From contig JAEWCZ010000053.1 in assembly GCA_023390335.1 (NCBI GenBank), forward strand, positions 62,001 to 126,000: 64,000 bases of DNA. The letters are read 5' to 3'. The notes beneath the pieces were generated by a model. The model worked only from the letters and a program-made list of their open reading frames with translations. It was not told the origin of the DNA and did no database searches. This document shows positions 18,730-27,719 of this stretch, piece after piece. The DNA is from Bacillota bacterium (GTDB lineage Bacteria > Bacillota > Clostridia > Acetivibrionales > DSM-1351). How positions within the stretch are numbered: position 1 is the stretch's first letter; each line of letters begins with the position of its first letter. The position numbers and the translations under genes were made by a program.

Positions 18730-19023
18730 ATGCCAGGACCAAAGAGAGATAACAGAAGAAACGATAGAGATTCTTATGATAAGGGCGAAGGTAAAGGCGG
18801 CATGAGAATGAGAAGAGTTAAGAAAAAGGTTTGCTCATTCTGTGTTGACAAAGCTACTGATATAGATTACAAGGATGTTGCTAAAATCAGAAAGTATGTT
18901 TCTGAAAGAGGTAAGATTCTTCCTAGAAGAATATCAGGAAACTGTGCAAAGCACCAACGTCAGTTAACAGTTGCGGTTAAGAGAGCAAGACACATTGCTT
19001 TACTTCCATATACTGCTGAATAA
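18730..19023 (+). CDS. rpsR: 30S ribosomal protein S18
   Basis: Small-subunit protein (97 aa) that dimerises with S6. The conserved core includes DIDYKDVAKIRKYVSERGKI and GNCAKHQRQLTVAVKRARH. A basic, Gly-rich N-terminal extension of about 30 residues and a CSFC pair precede the core; the second conserved Cys is in GNCAKH. AAGGAGG lies upstream. It follows ssb after 92 bases and ends the operon. Confidence 0.97.
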   Translation: MPGPKRDNRRNDRDSYDKGEGKGGMRMRRVKKKVCSFCVDKATDIDYKDVAKIRKYVSERGKILPRRISGNCAKHQRQLTVAVKRARHIALLPYTAE

Positions 19024-19059
19024 AGATAATAGAGAGAGAAAAATATAATTTTAATCCAT

Positions 19060-19093
19060 AAAAGCACTGTAGGCGTATGCCTACAGTGCTTTT
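19060..19093 (+). terminator. Terminator of rpsF-ssb-rpsR
   Basis: A perfect 15-bp stem (19060-19074 with 19079-19093) has a four-base loop and four terminal T. It is about 36 bases after the rpsR stop. Confidence 0.88.
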
Positions 19094-19292
19094 AGCTTAT
19101 GGGCTTTAGCCTGTAGAGCATGAGGCGAGTTTCTCGGAAGAGAAATAAGCCAAGCAAAGTATCAGACAAATACAATGTTTAGTTAAGCAAAATACTTGTG
19201 GATACAGTTGAAAGGTTTACGATTGAAATAACACTAGATAAAACTATATAATTAGAAGATATTGTAATATCTAAAAGGGGGATTGAGTTAAT

Positions 19293-20138
19293 ATGAAATT
19301 GGTAGGGGTTATTGGAGCTGGTGTAATGGGAAGTGGTGTTGCCCAAAACTTGGCTCAGGTAGGATATCAGGTAATTGTAGTGGATATATCAGACAGAATT
19401 CTGGAACGTTGTAAGGAGGAAATTTGTAGTAATATCCGTTTTCAGGTCTTATTCAAGAAGAAGGAAGATATGGAGGACTCCGAAACAATCTTGTCCCGGA
19501 TTAAGTTCTCTACCGATTACAGCTTGCTTAAGGATGTAGATATAATAATCGAAAATGTAACAGAAAAATGGGATGTAAAAAAGAAGGTATATGAAGAGAT
19601 TGATACAATTTGCAAAAAGGATTGTATTTTCCTTGTCAATACATCCTGTATTTCCATAACCAAAATTGCATCCCTTACACAAAGGGCTGAAAAGGTGATT
19701 GGCACACACTTTATGAATCCGGTACCCCTGAAGACAACAATAGAAGTTATTCGAGGGTATCATACTTCAGAAGAAACAATAGAATTGACCAAGGAACTAC
19801 TTGTGGCAATGGGTAAAGACAGTATTGTCGTAAATGACTATCCTGGTTTTGTTTCAAATAGGATTTCACACTTGTTTATGAATGAGGCGGCCTTTGTCGT
19901 GCAGGACCAAGTGGCTACGCCTAGGGATGTTGATGATATCTTTAAAGAATGTTATGGCCATAAAATGGGTCCGCTTGAGACTGCCGATTTAATAGGACTT
20001 GATACGGTAGTAAATTCACTTGAAGTTCTATACGAGGCTTATCAAGATCCTAAATTCCGCTGCTGTCCACTTTTAAAAAAGATGGTGGATGCAGGCTTAT
20101 ATGGCAGAAAATCAGGTAAAGGTTTCTATGAATATTAA
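19293..20138 (+). CDS. 3-hydroxyacyl-CoA dehydrogenase family protein (FkbK-like)
   Basis: NAD-dependent dehydrogenase (281 aa) with the Rossmann loop GVIGAGVMGSGVAQNLAQVG at the N-terminus. The catalytic-His region is VIGTHFMNPVPLKTTIEVI, and the C-terminal 3HCDH domain contains VVNDYPGFVSNRISHLFMNEA. Alone it could be a 3-hydroxybutyryl-CoA dehydrogenase. No thiolase or crotonase is present, and the next genes are an acyl-CoA dehydrogenase and an FkbH homologue. That set matches the FkbK step (oxidation of glyceryl-ACP) of methoxymalonyl-ACP or hydroxymalonyl-ACP synthesis. Family call is firm; pathway is inferred. Confidence 0.8.
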   Translation: MKLVGVIGAGVMGSGVAQNLAQVGYQVIVVDISDRILERCKEEICSNIRFQVLFKKKEDMEDSETILSRIKFSTDYSLLKDVDIIIENVTEKWDVKKKVYEEIDTICKKDCIFLVNTSCISITKIASLTQRAEKVIGTHFMNPVPLKTTIEVIRGYHTSEETIELTKELLVAMGKDSIVVNDYPGFVSNRISHLFMNEAAFVVQDQVATPRDVDDIFKECYGHKMGPLETADLIGLDTVVNSLEVLYEAYQDPKFRCCPLLKKMVDAGLYGRKSGKGFYEY

Positions 20139-20268
20139 AAAAGGGAGTGTAGATAAATATGGAAGAAATAAAAGTATAATGAAGACATATTTGCACGATT
20201 TCAACTATTGAATTGTTCTTATAGGGCTGAAATAACTTAGAAGGATACTAGGATCGGAGGGAGACGCT
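20139..20268 (+). other. Gap with an aborted start, possible lost carrier-protein gene
   Basis: A spaced AGGGAG and an ATG at 20159 open a six-codon frame (MEEIKV) that stops at 20177-20179. One frame over, an open stretch continues to about 20240 (with NEDIFARFQLLNC). The fkbJ acyl carrier gene is usually found in this kind of cassette, so a decayed remnant is possible. No DSL phosphopantetheine motif is present, so this could also be a plain spacer. Confidence 0.25.
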
Positions 20269-21405
20269 GTGAATACAGAATTGACGGATGAACAATATAA
20301 ATATCAGCAGGAGTTTAAACAGTTTGTGGATAATGAGGTTACCCAGTATGCGGCAGAAAATGACAGGGAGGAGTCCATAAACCCTGTTGTCATAAAGAAA
20401 TTAATTGAAAAAGGATACCTTGGATCCATGCTGCCAAAAGAATATGGAGGTATGGGACTAGATAATGTCACCATCGGTATCTTAAATGAAGAAATGGGAA
20501 GGGGGTGCTCATCTGTCAGAAGCCTTCTCACAGTCCACGGGATGGTTGCGCTGGCACTACTAAGATGGGGTACTCAGGAGCAAAGGGATCGCTGGCTTCG
20601 CAGAATGTCCAAAGGTGAAGTTATAGGAGCATTCGGACTTACGGAGCCAAATGTAGGCAGTGATGCAAAAAGCATTGAAGCTACAGCAGTCCTGACAGAC
20701 AAAGGATATGTTTTGAATGGGACAAAAAGATGGACTACTATGGGACAAATTGCTGATATTTTTGTTATATTTGCGAAATGTGAAAATAAACCTACAGCAT
20801 TCATCGTTGAAAGGGGAACGCTAGGATTCTCTACACAGCCTATTAAGGGACTACTGGGGGCAAGAGCTTCCATGATTGCTGAGCTTCATATGGAAGAATG
20901 CTATATTCCGAAAGAGAACATCATAGCCAGTGTTGGGACCGGACTGTCACATGTTGCCCTTTCATGCTTAGATTATGGAAGATACACTGTTGCATGCGGA
21001 TGTGTAGGGCTTGCACAGGCTTGTCTCGAAAGTAGCCTAAAGTATGCAAGAAAAAGAAAACAATTCGGGCATTCTTTACGGGAAAATCAACTAATACAAA
21101 AAATGATTACACAAATGGTTGTAAATGTAAAAGCTGCAAGGCTTATGTGCTATCATGCCGGATGTCTGAAGGACTCTTGTGACCCTGACAGTATAATGGA
21201 AACATGGAACGCAAAATATTTTGCTGCATCTATCGTAAGCAAGACAGCAAGTGATGCTGTACAGATCTTTGGGGCAAATGGGTGTTCCAACCAATATCCT
21301 GTTGAAAGGTACCTAAGGGATGCCAAAATTAATGAAATTATTGAAGGAACGACCGAGATGCATGAAGTAATGATTGCTATAAATTCATTTAGAGGTGTGT
21401 ATTAA
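20269..21405 (+). CDS. Acyl-CoA/acyl-ACP dehydrogenase (FkbI-like)
   Basis: FAD-dependent dehydrogenase (378 aa) of the acyl-CoA dehydrogenase family. It shows the flavin/substrate segment FGLTEPNVGSDAKSI, the helical LKYARKRKQFGHSLRENQLIQKM, and the C-terminal catalytic-Glu region IIEGTTEMHEVMIA. The start is GTG with CGGAGGGAG upstream. It lies between FkbK-like and FkbH-like genes, so by analogy with FkbI it would oxidise hydroxymalonyl-semialdehyde-type or carrier-bound intermediates. An ordinary butyryl-CoA dehydrogenase is less likely, because no Etf genes are adjacent. Confidence 0.82.
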   Translation: MNTELTDEQYKYQQEFKQFVDNEVTQYAAENDREESINPVVIKKLIEKGYLGSMLPKEYGGMGLDNVTIGILNEEMGRGCSSVRSLLTVHGMVALALLRWGTQEQRDRWLRRMSKGEVIGAFGLTEPNVGSDAKSIEATAVLTDKGYVLNGTKRWTTMGQIADIFVIFAKCENKPTAFIVERGTLGFSTQPIKGLLGARASMIAELHMEECYIPKENIIASVGTGLSHVALSCLDYGRYTVACGCVGLAQACLESSLKYARKRKQFGHSLRENQLIQKMITQMVVNVKAARLMCYHAGCLKDSCDPDSIMETWNAKYFAASIVSKTASDAVQIFGANGCSNQYPVERYLRDAKINEIIEGTTEMHEVMIAINSFRGVY

Positions 21406-21432
21406 ATTTATCCTATCTCAGGAGGGCTCAAA

Positions 21433-22497
21433 ATGTGCAATAATGAGGTTATTAAAGAAAACGCTAAGGACAAACCAAAAATAAAATGTATTGTATGGGA
21501 CTTGGATAATACGTTATGGGATGGAGTATTACTGGAAGATTCAAAAGTATTCTTACGCAAAGGAGTAACAGACATTATAAAGGAACTGGATAACCGAGGA
21601 ATACTGCAATCCATTGCCAGCAAAAATGAATATACATCTGCAATGGAAAAGCTGAAGGAGTTTGGTTTGAACGAATACTTTATCTATCCGCAAATAAACT
21701 GGAATTCAAAGGCATCATCCATTAAGGCTATTGCTGAACTGATTAATATAGGTATCGATACCTTTGCCTTCATCGATGATCAAGCCTTTGAACGTGAAGA
21801 GGTAAAATTCTCTATTCCGGAAGTTAACTGCATCGATGCCACTGACTTAACTAACCTCCTTGATATACCGGAGATGATTCCAAAATTTATTACTAAGGAT
21901 TCAAAAATAAGGAGAAAGTTGTATCAGAGTGATATAGAACGAAAAAAAGTGGAGGATAGGTTTGAAGGGTCTCAGGAAGAATTTCTTGCATCGCTTAACA
22001 TGGAATTTACTATTTCATCGGTAGGTGAAGATGATCTAAAACGTGCCGAGGAACTAACGGTAAGAACCCATCAACTTAATACAACAGGGTATACCTACGA
22101 TTATGGCGAGTTGGATGCTCTACGAAAATCTGATAGGCATAAACTGCTGATTACAGGTTTGGAGGATAAATTCGGAACCTATGGTAAAATTGGACTTGCT
22201 CTTATACAATGTGACGAAGATATTTGGACGTTAAAATTACTATTAATGTCCTGCAGGGTTATGTCCAGAGGTGTCGGTACTATTATGATTAATCATATTA
22301 TGAGCATGGCAAAAAGCGCAAACAAAAGACTTCAGGCTGAATTCGTAAGTAACGATAGGAACAGGATGATGTATGTTACATATAAATTTGCAGGATTTAA
22401 AGAAATTGACGATATGGGCGGGCGTATACTCCTGGAAAATGACTTGAAGAATATTCAGCCATTTCCGGATTATATTAAAGTGAAAGTTTTAGGCTGA
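21433..22497 (+). CDS. FkbH-like HAD-superfamily protein with acyltransferase-like C-terminus
   Basis: FkbH family (354 aa). In known pathways it takes 1,3-bisphosphoglycerate, removes a phosphate and loads the glyceryl group on a carrier protein. The N-terminal HAD motif I is VWDLDNTLWDG at residues 21-31, with further motifs ILQSIASKNE and FAFIDDQAFEREEV. The C-terminal part from about 200 has GNAT-like sequence (LLMSCRVMSRGVGTIMINHI). GGAGGG precedes the ATG. It ends the three-gene unit. A free-standing carrier protein substrate must be encoded elsewhere. Confidence 0.87.
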   Translation: MCNNEVIKENAKDKPKIKCIVWDLDNTLWDGVLLEDSKVFLRKGVTDIIKELDNRGILQSIASKNEYTSAMEKLKEFGLNEYFIYPQINWNSKASSIKAIAELINIGIDTFAFIDDQAFEREEVKFSIPEVNCIDATDLTNLLDIPEMIPKFITKDSKIRRKLYQSDIERKKVEDRFEGSQEEFLASLNMEFTISSVGEDDLKRAEELTVRTHQLNTTGYTYDYGELDALRKSDRHKLLITGLEDKFGTYGKIGLALIQCDEDIWTLKLLLMSCRVMSRGVGTIMINHIMSMAKSANKRLQAEFVSNDRNRMMYVTYKFAGFKEIDDMGGRILLENDLKNIQPFPDYIKVKVLG

Positions 22498-22566
22498 TAT
22501 TAATAGGTGTATAGGGGTGTGGATATCCAATGTTACAGCATTACCCCATGAAGGACCTAGTTTCAT

Positions 22567-22595
22567 AAGAACTGAAGATATAGACTTCAGTTCTT
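22567..22595 (+). terminator. Hairpin after the FkbH-like gene, weak terminator
   Basis: An 11-bp perfect stem (22567-22577 with 22585-22595) with a seven-base loop lies 70 bases after the stop. The following TTAATTAG is only partly T-rich, so termination is uncertain. Confidence 0.5.
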
Positions 22596-22621
22596 AATTA
22601 GGGTAATTATTGGCATAAAAC

Positions 22622-22963
22622 TCAGTTTATATTTATCGATTTAGATATGAATGGTAAAAAATCCATATGAGTTAAGTAATATAAAACTAAAAAAATTATT
22701 GCTATAATTAATATTACGTATTTTTTGATACGACGGTGCTCTTTAAAAAGCTTTGCTGCTTGAACATCCATATAGAATAAACCATTTCCGCATTCTATAA
22801 AAATATTTCTGGAACACATTCTTTCAAATACAAGTCTTCTCCGTATACCAACTTCATTTATATTAATAGCATGTTCTTTATCAAAAGCACCCAATCTTGT
22901 AAATATAGCAATATATTCATTCTGCCTCCGAATAATTATCGCCGCTCCAGACCCGTAAACCAT
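22622..22963 (-). CDS. Hypothetical single-pass membrane protein
   Basis: A 113-residue protein of unknown function. The first 85 residues are soluble, with a mixed beta/alpha look and three Cys. A basic stretch EHRRIKKY then leads into one membrane helix near residues 88-106, leaving a short C-terminal tail. I start it at the ATG at 22963, with AAGGCGGG nine bases upstream, rather than the GTG at 22972. It is monocistronic and opposite in direction to its neighbours on the left. I do not recognise the family. Confidence 0.65.
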   Translation of the reverse strand: MVYGSGAAIIIRRQNEYIAIFTRLGAFDKEHAININEVGIRRRLVFERMCSRNIFIECGNGLFYMDVQAAKLFKEHRRIKKYVILIIAIIFLVLYYLTHMDFLPFISKSININ

Positions 22964-23082
22964 AATTAACACCCGCCTTATAACAGTAACAATTTTACAA
23001 TATTTACATTTATATACTATACTCTAATACATTATACATTTAATTGATATAAATATAAAGATTTTAAAATTTATCCTAAACC

Positions 23083-23760
23083 CTATCCGCCATATGCATC
23101 AATCATGCTTAGGAAATCATATATCGGCTTTAGCTGAAGAAAGCCTTGATTTAATACCTCAGGCAAGTCTTTTGAAAATGCAAGCTTGAAGTTATTTTGA
23201 ATACTTTCAAAATAAATATTTTTTCTATCTAACCATAATTTCAGGTTTTCAGGTTGATCTGGGAACTTGCTTCGCTTGTACATATCGCCGCCAATAACAA
23301 ACTTATTTTGAGATTCATAACAAGCAAGGGCATCCAGAAAAAGAGGATGTCCGCTAATTATCATTTCTCGCATGTTAGCCATTGACTTTGTTTCTGCACC
23401 GTAGAACCCCACTCCGTAGCTTGAGCCCTTTTGAGATAATTCAAACCAAAAACACGGGGAGGTAGACATAACACTTTTATCTCTGAGAAAAACTATCCAT
23501 ACATTATCTCTGTAAAGTGCTTTATCTTTGGTAAAGCGTGTATCCCTACGAACTCTGGAAATGAGTTTTGACGGTATAGTTATAATTTGTTGATCTATTT
23601 CCGTTATGGTAGGTATCAACTCTTGAATTAATTCTAAAAAAGGATTATACACATATTTTTTATAATCGGGTTTGTGGCTATCGTACCATTCTTTACTGTT
23701 GTTCATTTTATTCTCAAAAAGAAATTTAAGGGCTTCCCCTGTAAATCCATTAAAACTCAT
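23083..23760 (-). CDS. DUF2461 family protein
   Basis: A 225-residue protein of the DUF2461/TIGR02453 family. The N-terminal FNGFTGEALKFLFENKMNNSKEWYDSHK and the central RISRVRRDTRFTKDKALYRDNVW-like region (here VRRDTRFTKDKALYRDN) are typical. Biochemical function is unknown. The start at 23760 is the family start; AGGAG lies about eleven bases upstream. The longer frame to 23826 adds Lys-rich sequence with no homology. Confidence 0.82.
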   Translation of the reverse strand: MSFNGFTGEALKFLFENKMNNSKEWYDSHKPDYKKYVYNPFLELIQELIPTITEIDQQIITIPSKLISRVRRDTRFTKDKALYRDNVWIVFLRDKSVMSTSPCFWFELSQKGSSYGVGFYGAETKSMANMREMIISGHPLFLDALACYESQNKFVIGGDMYKRSKFPDQPENLKLWLDRKNIYFESIQNNFKLAFSKDLPEVLNQGFLQLKPIYDFLSMIDAYGG

Positions 23761-23962
23761 TGTGATGTCAACTCCTGTTAGTTTATTCTTTTTTTTAATT
23801 TTGACAGATAAAAATAGTAAAATCAACGGAAGCTTATAGAAAATTTATTACACATATGGTTGTAAATCTGTTAACAATATTATATTAATAGTATAATATA
23901 TTAAAGGTGGAATGGGAAAACATATATGGTAATATTAAGGTAAAAATATGGAGGGTATATAT

Positions 23963-24283
23963 ATGGATAACGAAAAAGAACAGGTTAATTGGAAATACCT
24001 TACTACAGCAGACAATGAGTTTGAATTTAATATTATTAAAGGAAATCTTGAGGAAAATGGCATAGTATGTGTAGGGAAAGGAAAAGATCTGGGCCTCATT
24101 GACAGTACTTTGTTGAATGTTATACTAGGACCTTGTGTTCCTATAGACGTAAAAGTACCGGAAGACAGGTACCAAGAGGCGCTCGAGATAATTAATACCA
24201 AGGTAAGTGATGAAGAACTGGAAAAGCAGGCACTGAATTCCGGCAAGATTGACAACGATAATGAGAATGAAAATGATAAATAG
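23963..24283 (+). CDS. DUF2007-type signalling protein
   Basis: A small soluble protein (106 aa). The pattern YLTTADNEFEFNIIKGNLEENGI followed by the strand VPIDVKVPEDRYQEALEII fits the DUF2007 ferredoxin-like fold; its role is not known. The C-terminal tail is strongly acidic (Asp/Glu/Asn). The start at 23963 is chosen because GGAGGG (23950-23955) is correctly spaced for it, while the ATG at 23948 overlaps that site. Confidence 0.72.
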   Translation: MDNEKEQVNWKYLTTADNEFEFNIIKGNLEENGIVCVGKGKDLGLIDSTLLNVILGPCVPIDVKVPEDRYQEALEIINTKVSDEELEKQALNSGKIDNDNENENDK

Positions 24284-24387
24284 CCAACGTTCTACCTTTT
24301 TGTATTATCATGTTGGAAATATGGGTAATAAGTGATATTATATATTATTGGAAAAGAATTTATATATGAAATGGATAGGAAATATTG

Positions 24388-25224
24388 ATGGTAAAGAGTG
24401 TTGGTTATCTTGGGCCAAGTGGAACATTTTCACATGAAGCGGCTGGATTATATGCTGAGGGACAGTCATGTACGCTAATGGAATTTTTGTCAATTCAGGA
24501 TGTTCTTTATGCAGTTAAGGACAACGTTGTAACTGAAGCGATAGTTCCTATTGAGAACTCCCTTGAAGGTGCAGTCAACGTTACGCTGGACGTATTGGCT
24601 AGGGAAGAAATGTTATATATTAAAGGAGAACTTATACTGCCGGTTAGTTTAAACCTGGTAGTTAGAAAGGGAACTTTACCTGGGGATATTACTACGATTA
24701 TGTCACATCCTCAGCCTTTGGGACAGGCAAGGGAATACCTAAATAGATGCTATCCTAAGGCTGTTCAGGTTGAAGAAAACAGTACTTCTCAAGCTGCCCA
24801 AAGGGTTTCCGAAGGTGACGGTACGTATGCGGCAATTACAAGTCGTATGGCGGCAAAATTAAACGGACTTGATTTATTGGCAACAGATATACAGGATGCT
24901 TCAAACAATCATACCAGGTTTGTTATAATATCAAAAGAATACCTGAAAAGGACGGGCTTTGATAAGACCTCCATTGTGTTTTCAACAGATAATAAGCCTG
25001 GAAGCTTGTACAGAGTATTGGATATATTTAGCCTGTGGGATATCAATATGACAAGAATTGAGTCCAGGCCATCTAAAAATGCACTTGGGCAATATATATT
25101 TTTTATTGATATTGACGGACATATAGAAGACCAGGATGTTTTTGATGCATTGACAATGGTAAGAAGGAAAACATCATTTTACAGGTTTATCGGTTCGTAT
25201 CCCATGTATAAGGGAAAAATATAG
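24388..25224 (+). CDS. pheA: Prephenate dehydratase
   Basis: Monofunctional prephenate dehydratase (278 aa), making phenylpyruvate for phenylalanine synthesis. The N-terminal PDT domain has GYLGPSGTFSHEAA and IVPIENSLEGAVNVTLD, and the catalytic TRF motif is in NNHTRFVIIS. A C-terminal ACT domain from about 195 has the Phe-binding GSLYRV and ESRP segments, so feedback inhibition by phenylalanine is expected. The ATG at 24388 has AGGA at good spacing; a TTG sits just before it. Confidence 0.95.
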   Translation: MVKSVGYLGPSGTFSHEAAGLYAEGQSCTLMEFLSIQDVLYAVKDNVVTEAIVPIENSLEGAVNVTLDVLAREEMLYIKGELILPVSLNLVVRKGTLPGDITTIMSHPQPLGQAREYLNRCYPKAVQVEENSTSQAAQRVSEGDGTYAAITSRMAAKLNGLDLLATDIQDASNNHTRFVIISKEYLKRTGFDKTSIVFSTDNKPGSLYRVLDIFSLWDINMTRIESRPSKNALGQYIFFIDIDGHIEDQDVFDALTMVRRKTSFYRFIGSYPMYKGKI

Positions 25225-25323
25225 AAAATGCACCGAAAATAACGGGAAATGAAAGCCTATAGCCCCATAATAGTGGTATAATTTACATTACAAAAAATGG
25301 TAGATTATGTATGGGGGGAAGTT

Positions 25324-25668
25324 ATGGCACAGTTTGACAATCAAATTGATATAACAAGAAATGTTAAGATTATTGAATGGCTTAAAAGTGAACTGCTTAC
25401 TGATGTTGCAAATTTGTTTAAAGCACTGGTAAATGGTTTTCGGGAAGAGGTTTCAGAAACGCTTGCCGACACACTTGCAAATATTATTTTAATTTGTTAT
25501 CTTCTTGGAAAGCGGTTTGGTATTAATTATAGAACTATAGAAATGAAAATAGATAGCAAGATTAGGCTTGGCCTTGTGGAGAATCATGATGTTGAGAAAT
25601 ATTACGGGGATTTGTCAGAGTTGGCAAAACACCTAAATGTATCAAGATCCGGAAGGCAGGGAGCTTAA
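25324..25668 (+). CDS. MazG-like family protein
   Basis: A small all-helical protein (114 aa) resembling MazG-like nucleotide pyrophosphohydrolases. It begins QFDNQIDITRNVKIIEWLKSELL, and the helix pair EEVSETLADTLANIILICYLLGKRFGI gives the E-x3-D metal-binding pattern. The start at 25324 has GGGGGGAAG upstream. It precedes the c-di-AMP phosphodiesterase by 15 bases and is a frequent partner of that gene in clostridia. Confidence 0.75.
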   Translation: MAQFDNQIDITRNVKIIEWLKSELLTDVANLFKALVNGFREEVSETLADTLANIILICYLLGKRFGINYRTIEMKIDSKIRLGLVENHDVEKYYGDLSELAKHLNVSRSGRQGA

Positions 25669-25683
25669 TTCGGGAGAATTCAG

Positions 25684-27687
25684 ATGGATAGCAGAAAACT
25701 ACCACGGATATTTGTTCCAAAGGCAGGTTTTTACCTTTGGGTAATTTTCTTTCTCATAATAGTAATAACAGTATTAAACCCTTTAGTCTCTGTACCAGGG
25801 TATGTTTTGCTTGTGTTTTTAGTGATTTATAATTATAAGTCAACTCACATTAGAAACAGAGAAATAACCAAATACATAGAGACACTTACCTTTAATATAG
25901 ATTGTGCCACAAAGGATACACTTTTAAACTTTCCTATGCCTTTAGTACTTGCAGAATTGGATGGAACCACGGTATGGTATAATTCCTCTTTCAAGGGTAT
26001 ATTTCAGAATGATACTATCCAGCAGGAAACAGTAGCAAGACTTATTTCTGACTTGAAACCTCAGATTATGGAAGGCGACAGCATAAACATTTCTTCTGAA
26101 ATCACAATAAATAGCAGACACTATTCAGTTCTTGGCAATCTGGTAAAGCTTGACGACAGTAACAACGAGGAAAGTGTTATTGTTATGCTGTATCTTGTTG
26201 ATAATACCGAATTAATAAATGAGAAACAGCAGTTTGAGGATAATAAAAATACCGTAGGACTTATTGTAATTGATAATTATGATGATCTGATGCAAAGTAT
26301 GGAAGACGCTGTAAGACAGCAATTACTGGCTGAAATAGATAAAAAGGTCACTAGTTGGATAAGTCACACGGGAGGAGTTCTGAAGAAATTTGAAAGGGAC
26401 AAGTATCTTTGTATATTTGCATTCAAGTATCTTCGCGAACTGGAAGAAAAACGTTTTGAAATATTGGAAACAGTCAAGGAAATAAATCTCGGGAACAAGA
26501 TTCCTGTTACACTCAGCATAGGGTTGGGAATAAATGCTCCAACAATTGTTGAAAATCTCCAAAACTCGTATGCGTGTATAGACATAGCCCTTGGAAGAGG
26601 TGGTGACCATGTTGTAATAAAAGATGGTGACAATTTCCGATTCTTTGGTGGCCGTACCAGAGAGCTTGAAAAAAGGACAAGAGTCAAAGCAAGGGTTATT
26701 GCATATGCTTTAAGAGGATTGATAGATCAGGCACCATCTGTGCTTATTATGGGACATGAAAATGCAGATATAGACTGTCTGGGTGCTGCGCTGGGTATTT
26801 ATCGTATTGTAAAGAACAGGGATAAAAGAGTAAATATAGTACTGAACCATTCTAATGCGAATATAGATGCAATACTAAACAAGATGGCAAAGGAACCAGA
26901 GTATACTAACGTTTTTGTTGGCACAAATGAGGCTCTAGACCTTATAACCAAAAAAACACTTCTTATAGTAGTTGATACACACAAACCTGGATTTACTGAG
27001 GCTCCGGAACTGTTGAAAATGACAGAACAGGTAGTAATCATAGATCACCACAGGAGAGGTGCTGATTTTATTCAGGATGCCGTACTTTCCTATCAGGAGA
27101 CCTATGCATCTTCAACTTGTGAGCTGGTGACAGAGTTATTACAATACGTTGAAGACCGAATAAGGCTTACCAATATTGAAACGGAAGCATTATATGCGGG
27201 AATTGTTGTAGACACAAAGAATTTTATATTTAAAACAGGTGTAAGAACCTTTGAGGCAGCTTCATACCTTAGAAGACAAGGTGCCGACACTGTATCGGTC
27301 AAACAATTGTTCCAGAACGATTTAAAAACTTACATTACTATTTCAAATATAGTAAAAGACGCCGAAGTAGTGTATGATAATATTGCTATATCGATTTGTC
27401 CAAACAATATCAAGGGTGCACAGCTAATAGCAGCACAGGCCGCAGATCAGCTGTTAAGTCTTTCGGGACTTGTTGCAGCATTCGTATTAAGTTACCATAA
27501 TGGAGAGGTTGTAATTAGTGGAAGATCTCTTGGAGATATAAATGTGCAGATGATTTTGGAAAAGTTGGGCGGAGGCGGACATTTGACTGTAGCAGGTGCG
27601 CAAATTGAGGATGTATCCATACAGGATGCAAAGAAAATGCTTAAAGATGCTATTTACGAATATATAGACAGTCTTGCAAAGGAATAA
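25684..27687 (+). CDS. gdpP: Cyclic-di-AMP phosphodiesterase GdpP
   Basis: Membrane phosphodiesterase (667 aa) that hydrolyses c-di-AMP to pApA. Two N-terminal helices (about 15-34 and 38-50) anchor it. A PAS-like domain (about 70-165) and a degenerate GGDEF domain (about 170-320) follow. The DHH catalytic domain has H358 in GHENADIDCLG and D454-H455-H456 in IIDHHRRG. The DHHA1 domain ends with GGGGHLTVAGAQ. All metal-ligand motifs look intact. It is followed by rplI and dnaB, a common Firmicutes order. Confidence 0.94.
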   Translation: MDSRKLPRIFVPKAGFYLWVIFFLIIVITVLNPLVSVPGYVLLVFLVIYNYKSTHIRNREITKYIETLTFNIDCATKDTLLNFPMPLVLAELDGTTVWYNSSFKGIFQNDTIQQETVARLISDLKPQIMEGDSINISSEITINSRHYSVLGNLVKLDDSNNEESVIVMLYLVDNTELINEKQQFEDNKNTVGLIVIDNYDDLMQSMEDAVRQQLLAEIDKKVTSWISHTGGVLKKFERDKYLCIFAFKYLRELEEKRFEILETVKEINLGNKIPVTLSIGLGINAPTIVENLQNSYACIDIALGRGGDHVVIKDGDNFRFFGGRTRELEKRTRVKARVIAYALRGLIDQAPSVLIMGHENADIDCLGAALGIYRIVKNRDKRVNIVLNHSNANIDAILNKMAKEPEYTNVFVGTNEALDLITKKTLLIVVDTHKPGFTEAPELLKMTEQVVIIDHHRRGADFIQDAVLSYQETYASSTCELVTELLQYVEDRIRLTNIETEALYAGIVVDTKNFIFKTGVRTFEAASYLRRQGADTVSVKQLFQNDLKTYITISNIVKDAEVVYDNIAISICPNNIKGAQLIAAQAADQLLSLSGLVAAFVLSYHNGEVVISGRSLGDINVQMILEKLGGGGHLTVAGAQIEDVSIQDAKKMLKDAIYEYIDSLAKE

Positions 27688-27719
27688 ATTAAAAAACCGC
27701 AAACAGGAGGGTCAAACTT

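Noticed and set aside
20304..20873. Several minus-strand frames opposite the acyl-CoA dehydrogenase gene
   Set aside because: The plus-strand frame has clear family motifs throughout; the others are antisense shadows.
22533..22571. Twelve-codon frame after the FkbH-like gene (MLQHYPMKDLVS)
   Set aside because: Too short, without similarity to anything I recognise, and it runs into the hairpin.
23948..23962. ATG at 23948 as start of the DUF2007-type gene
   Set aside because: This ATG overlaps the GGAGGG ribosome site that properly serves the ATG at 23963.
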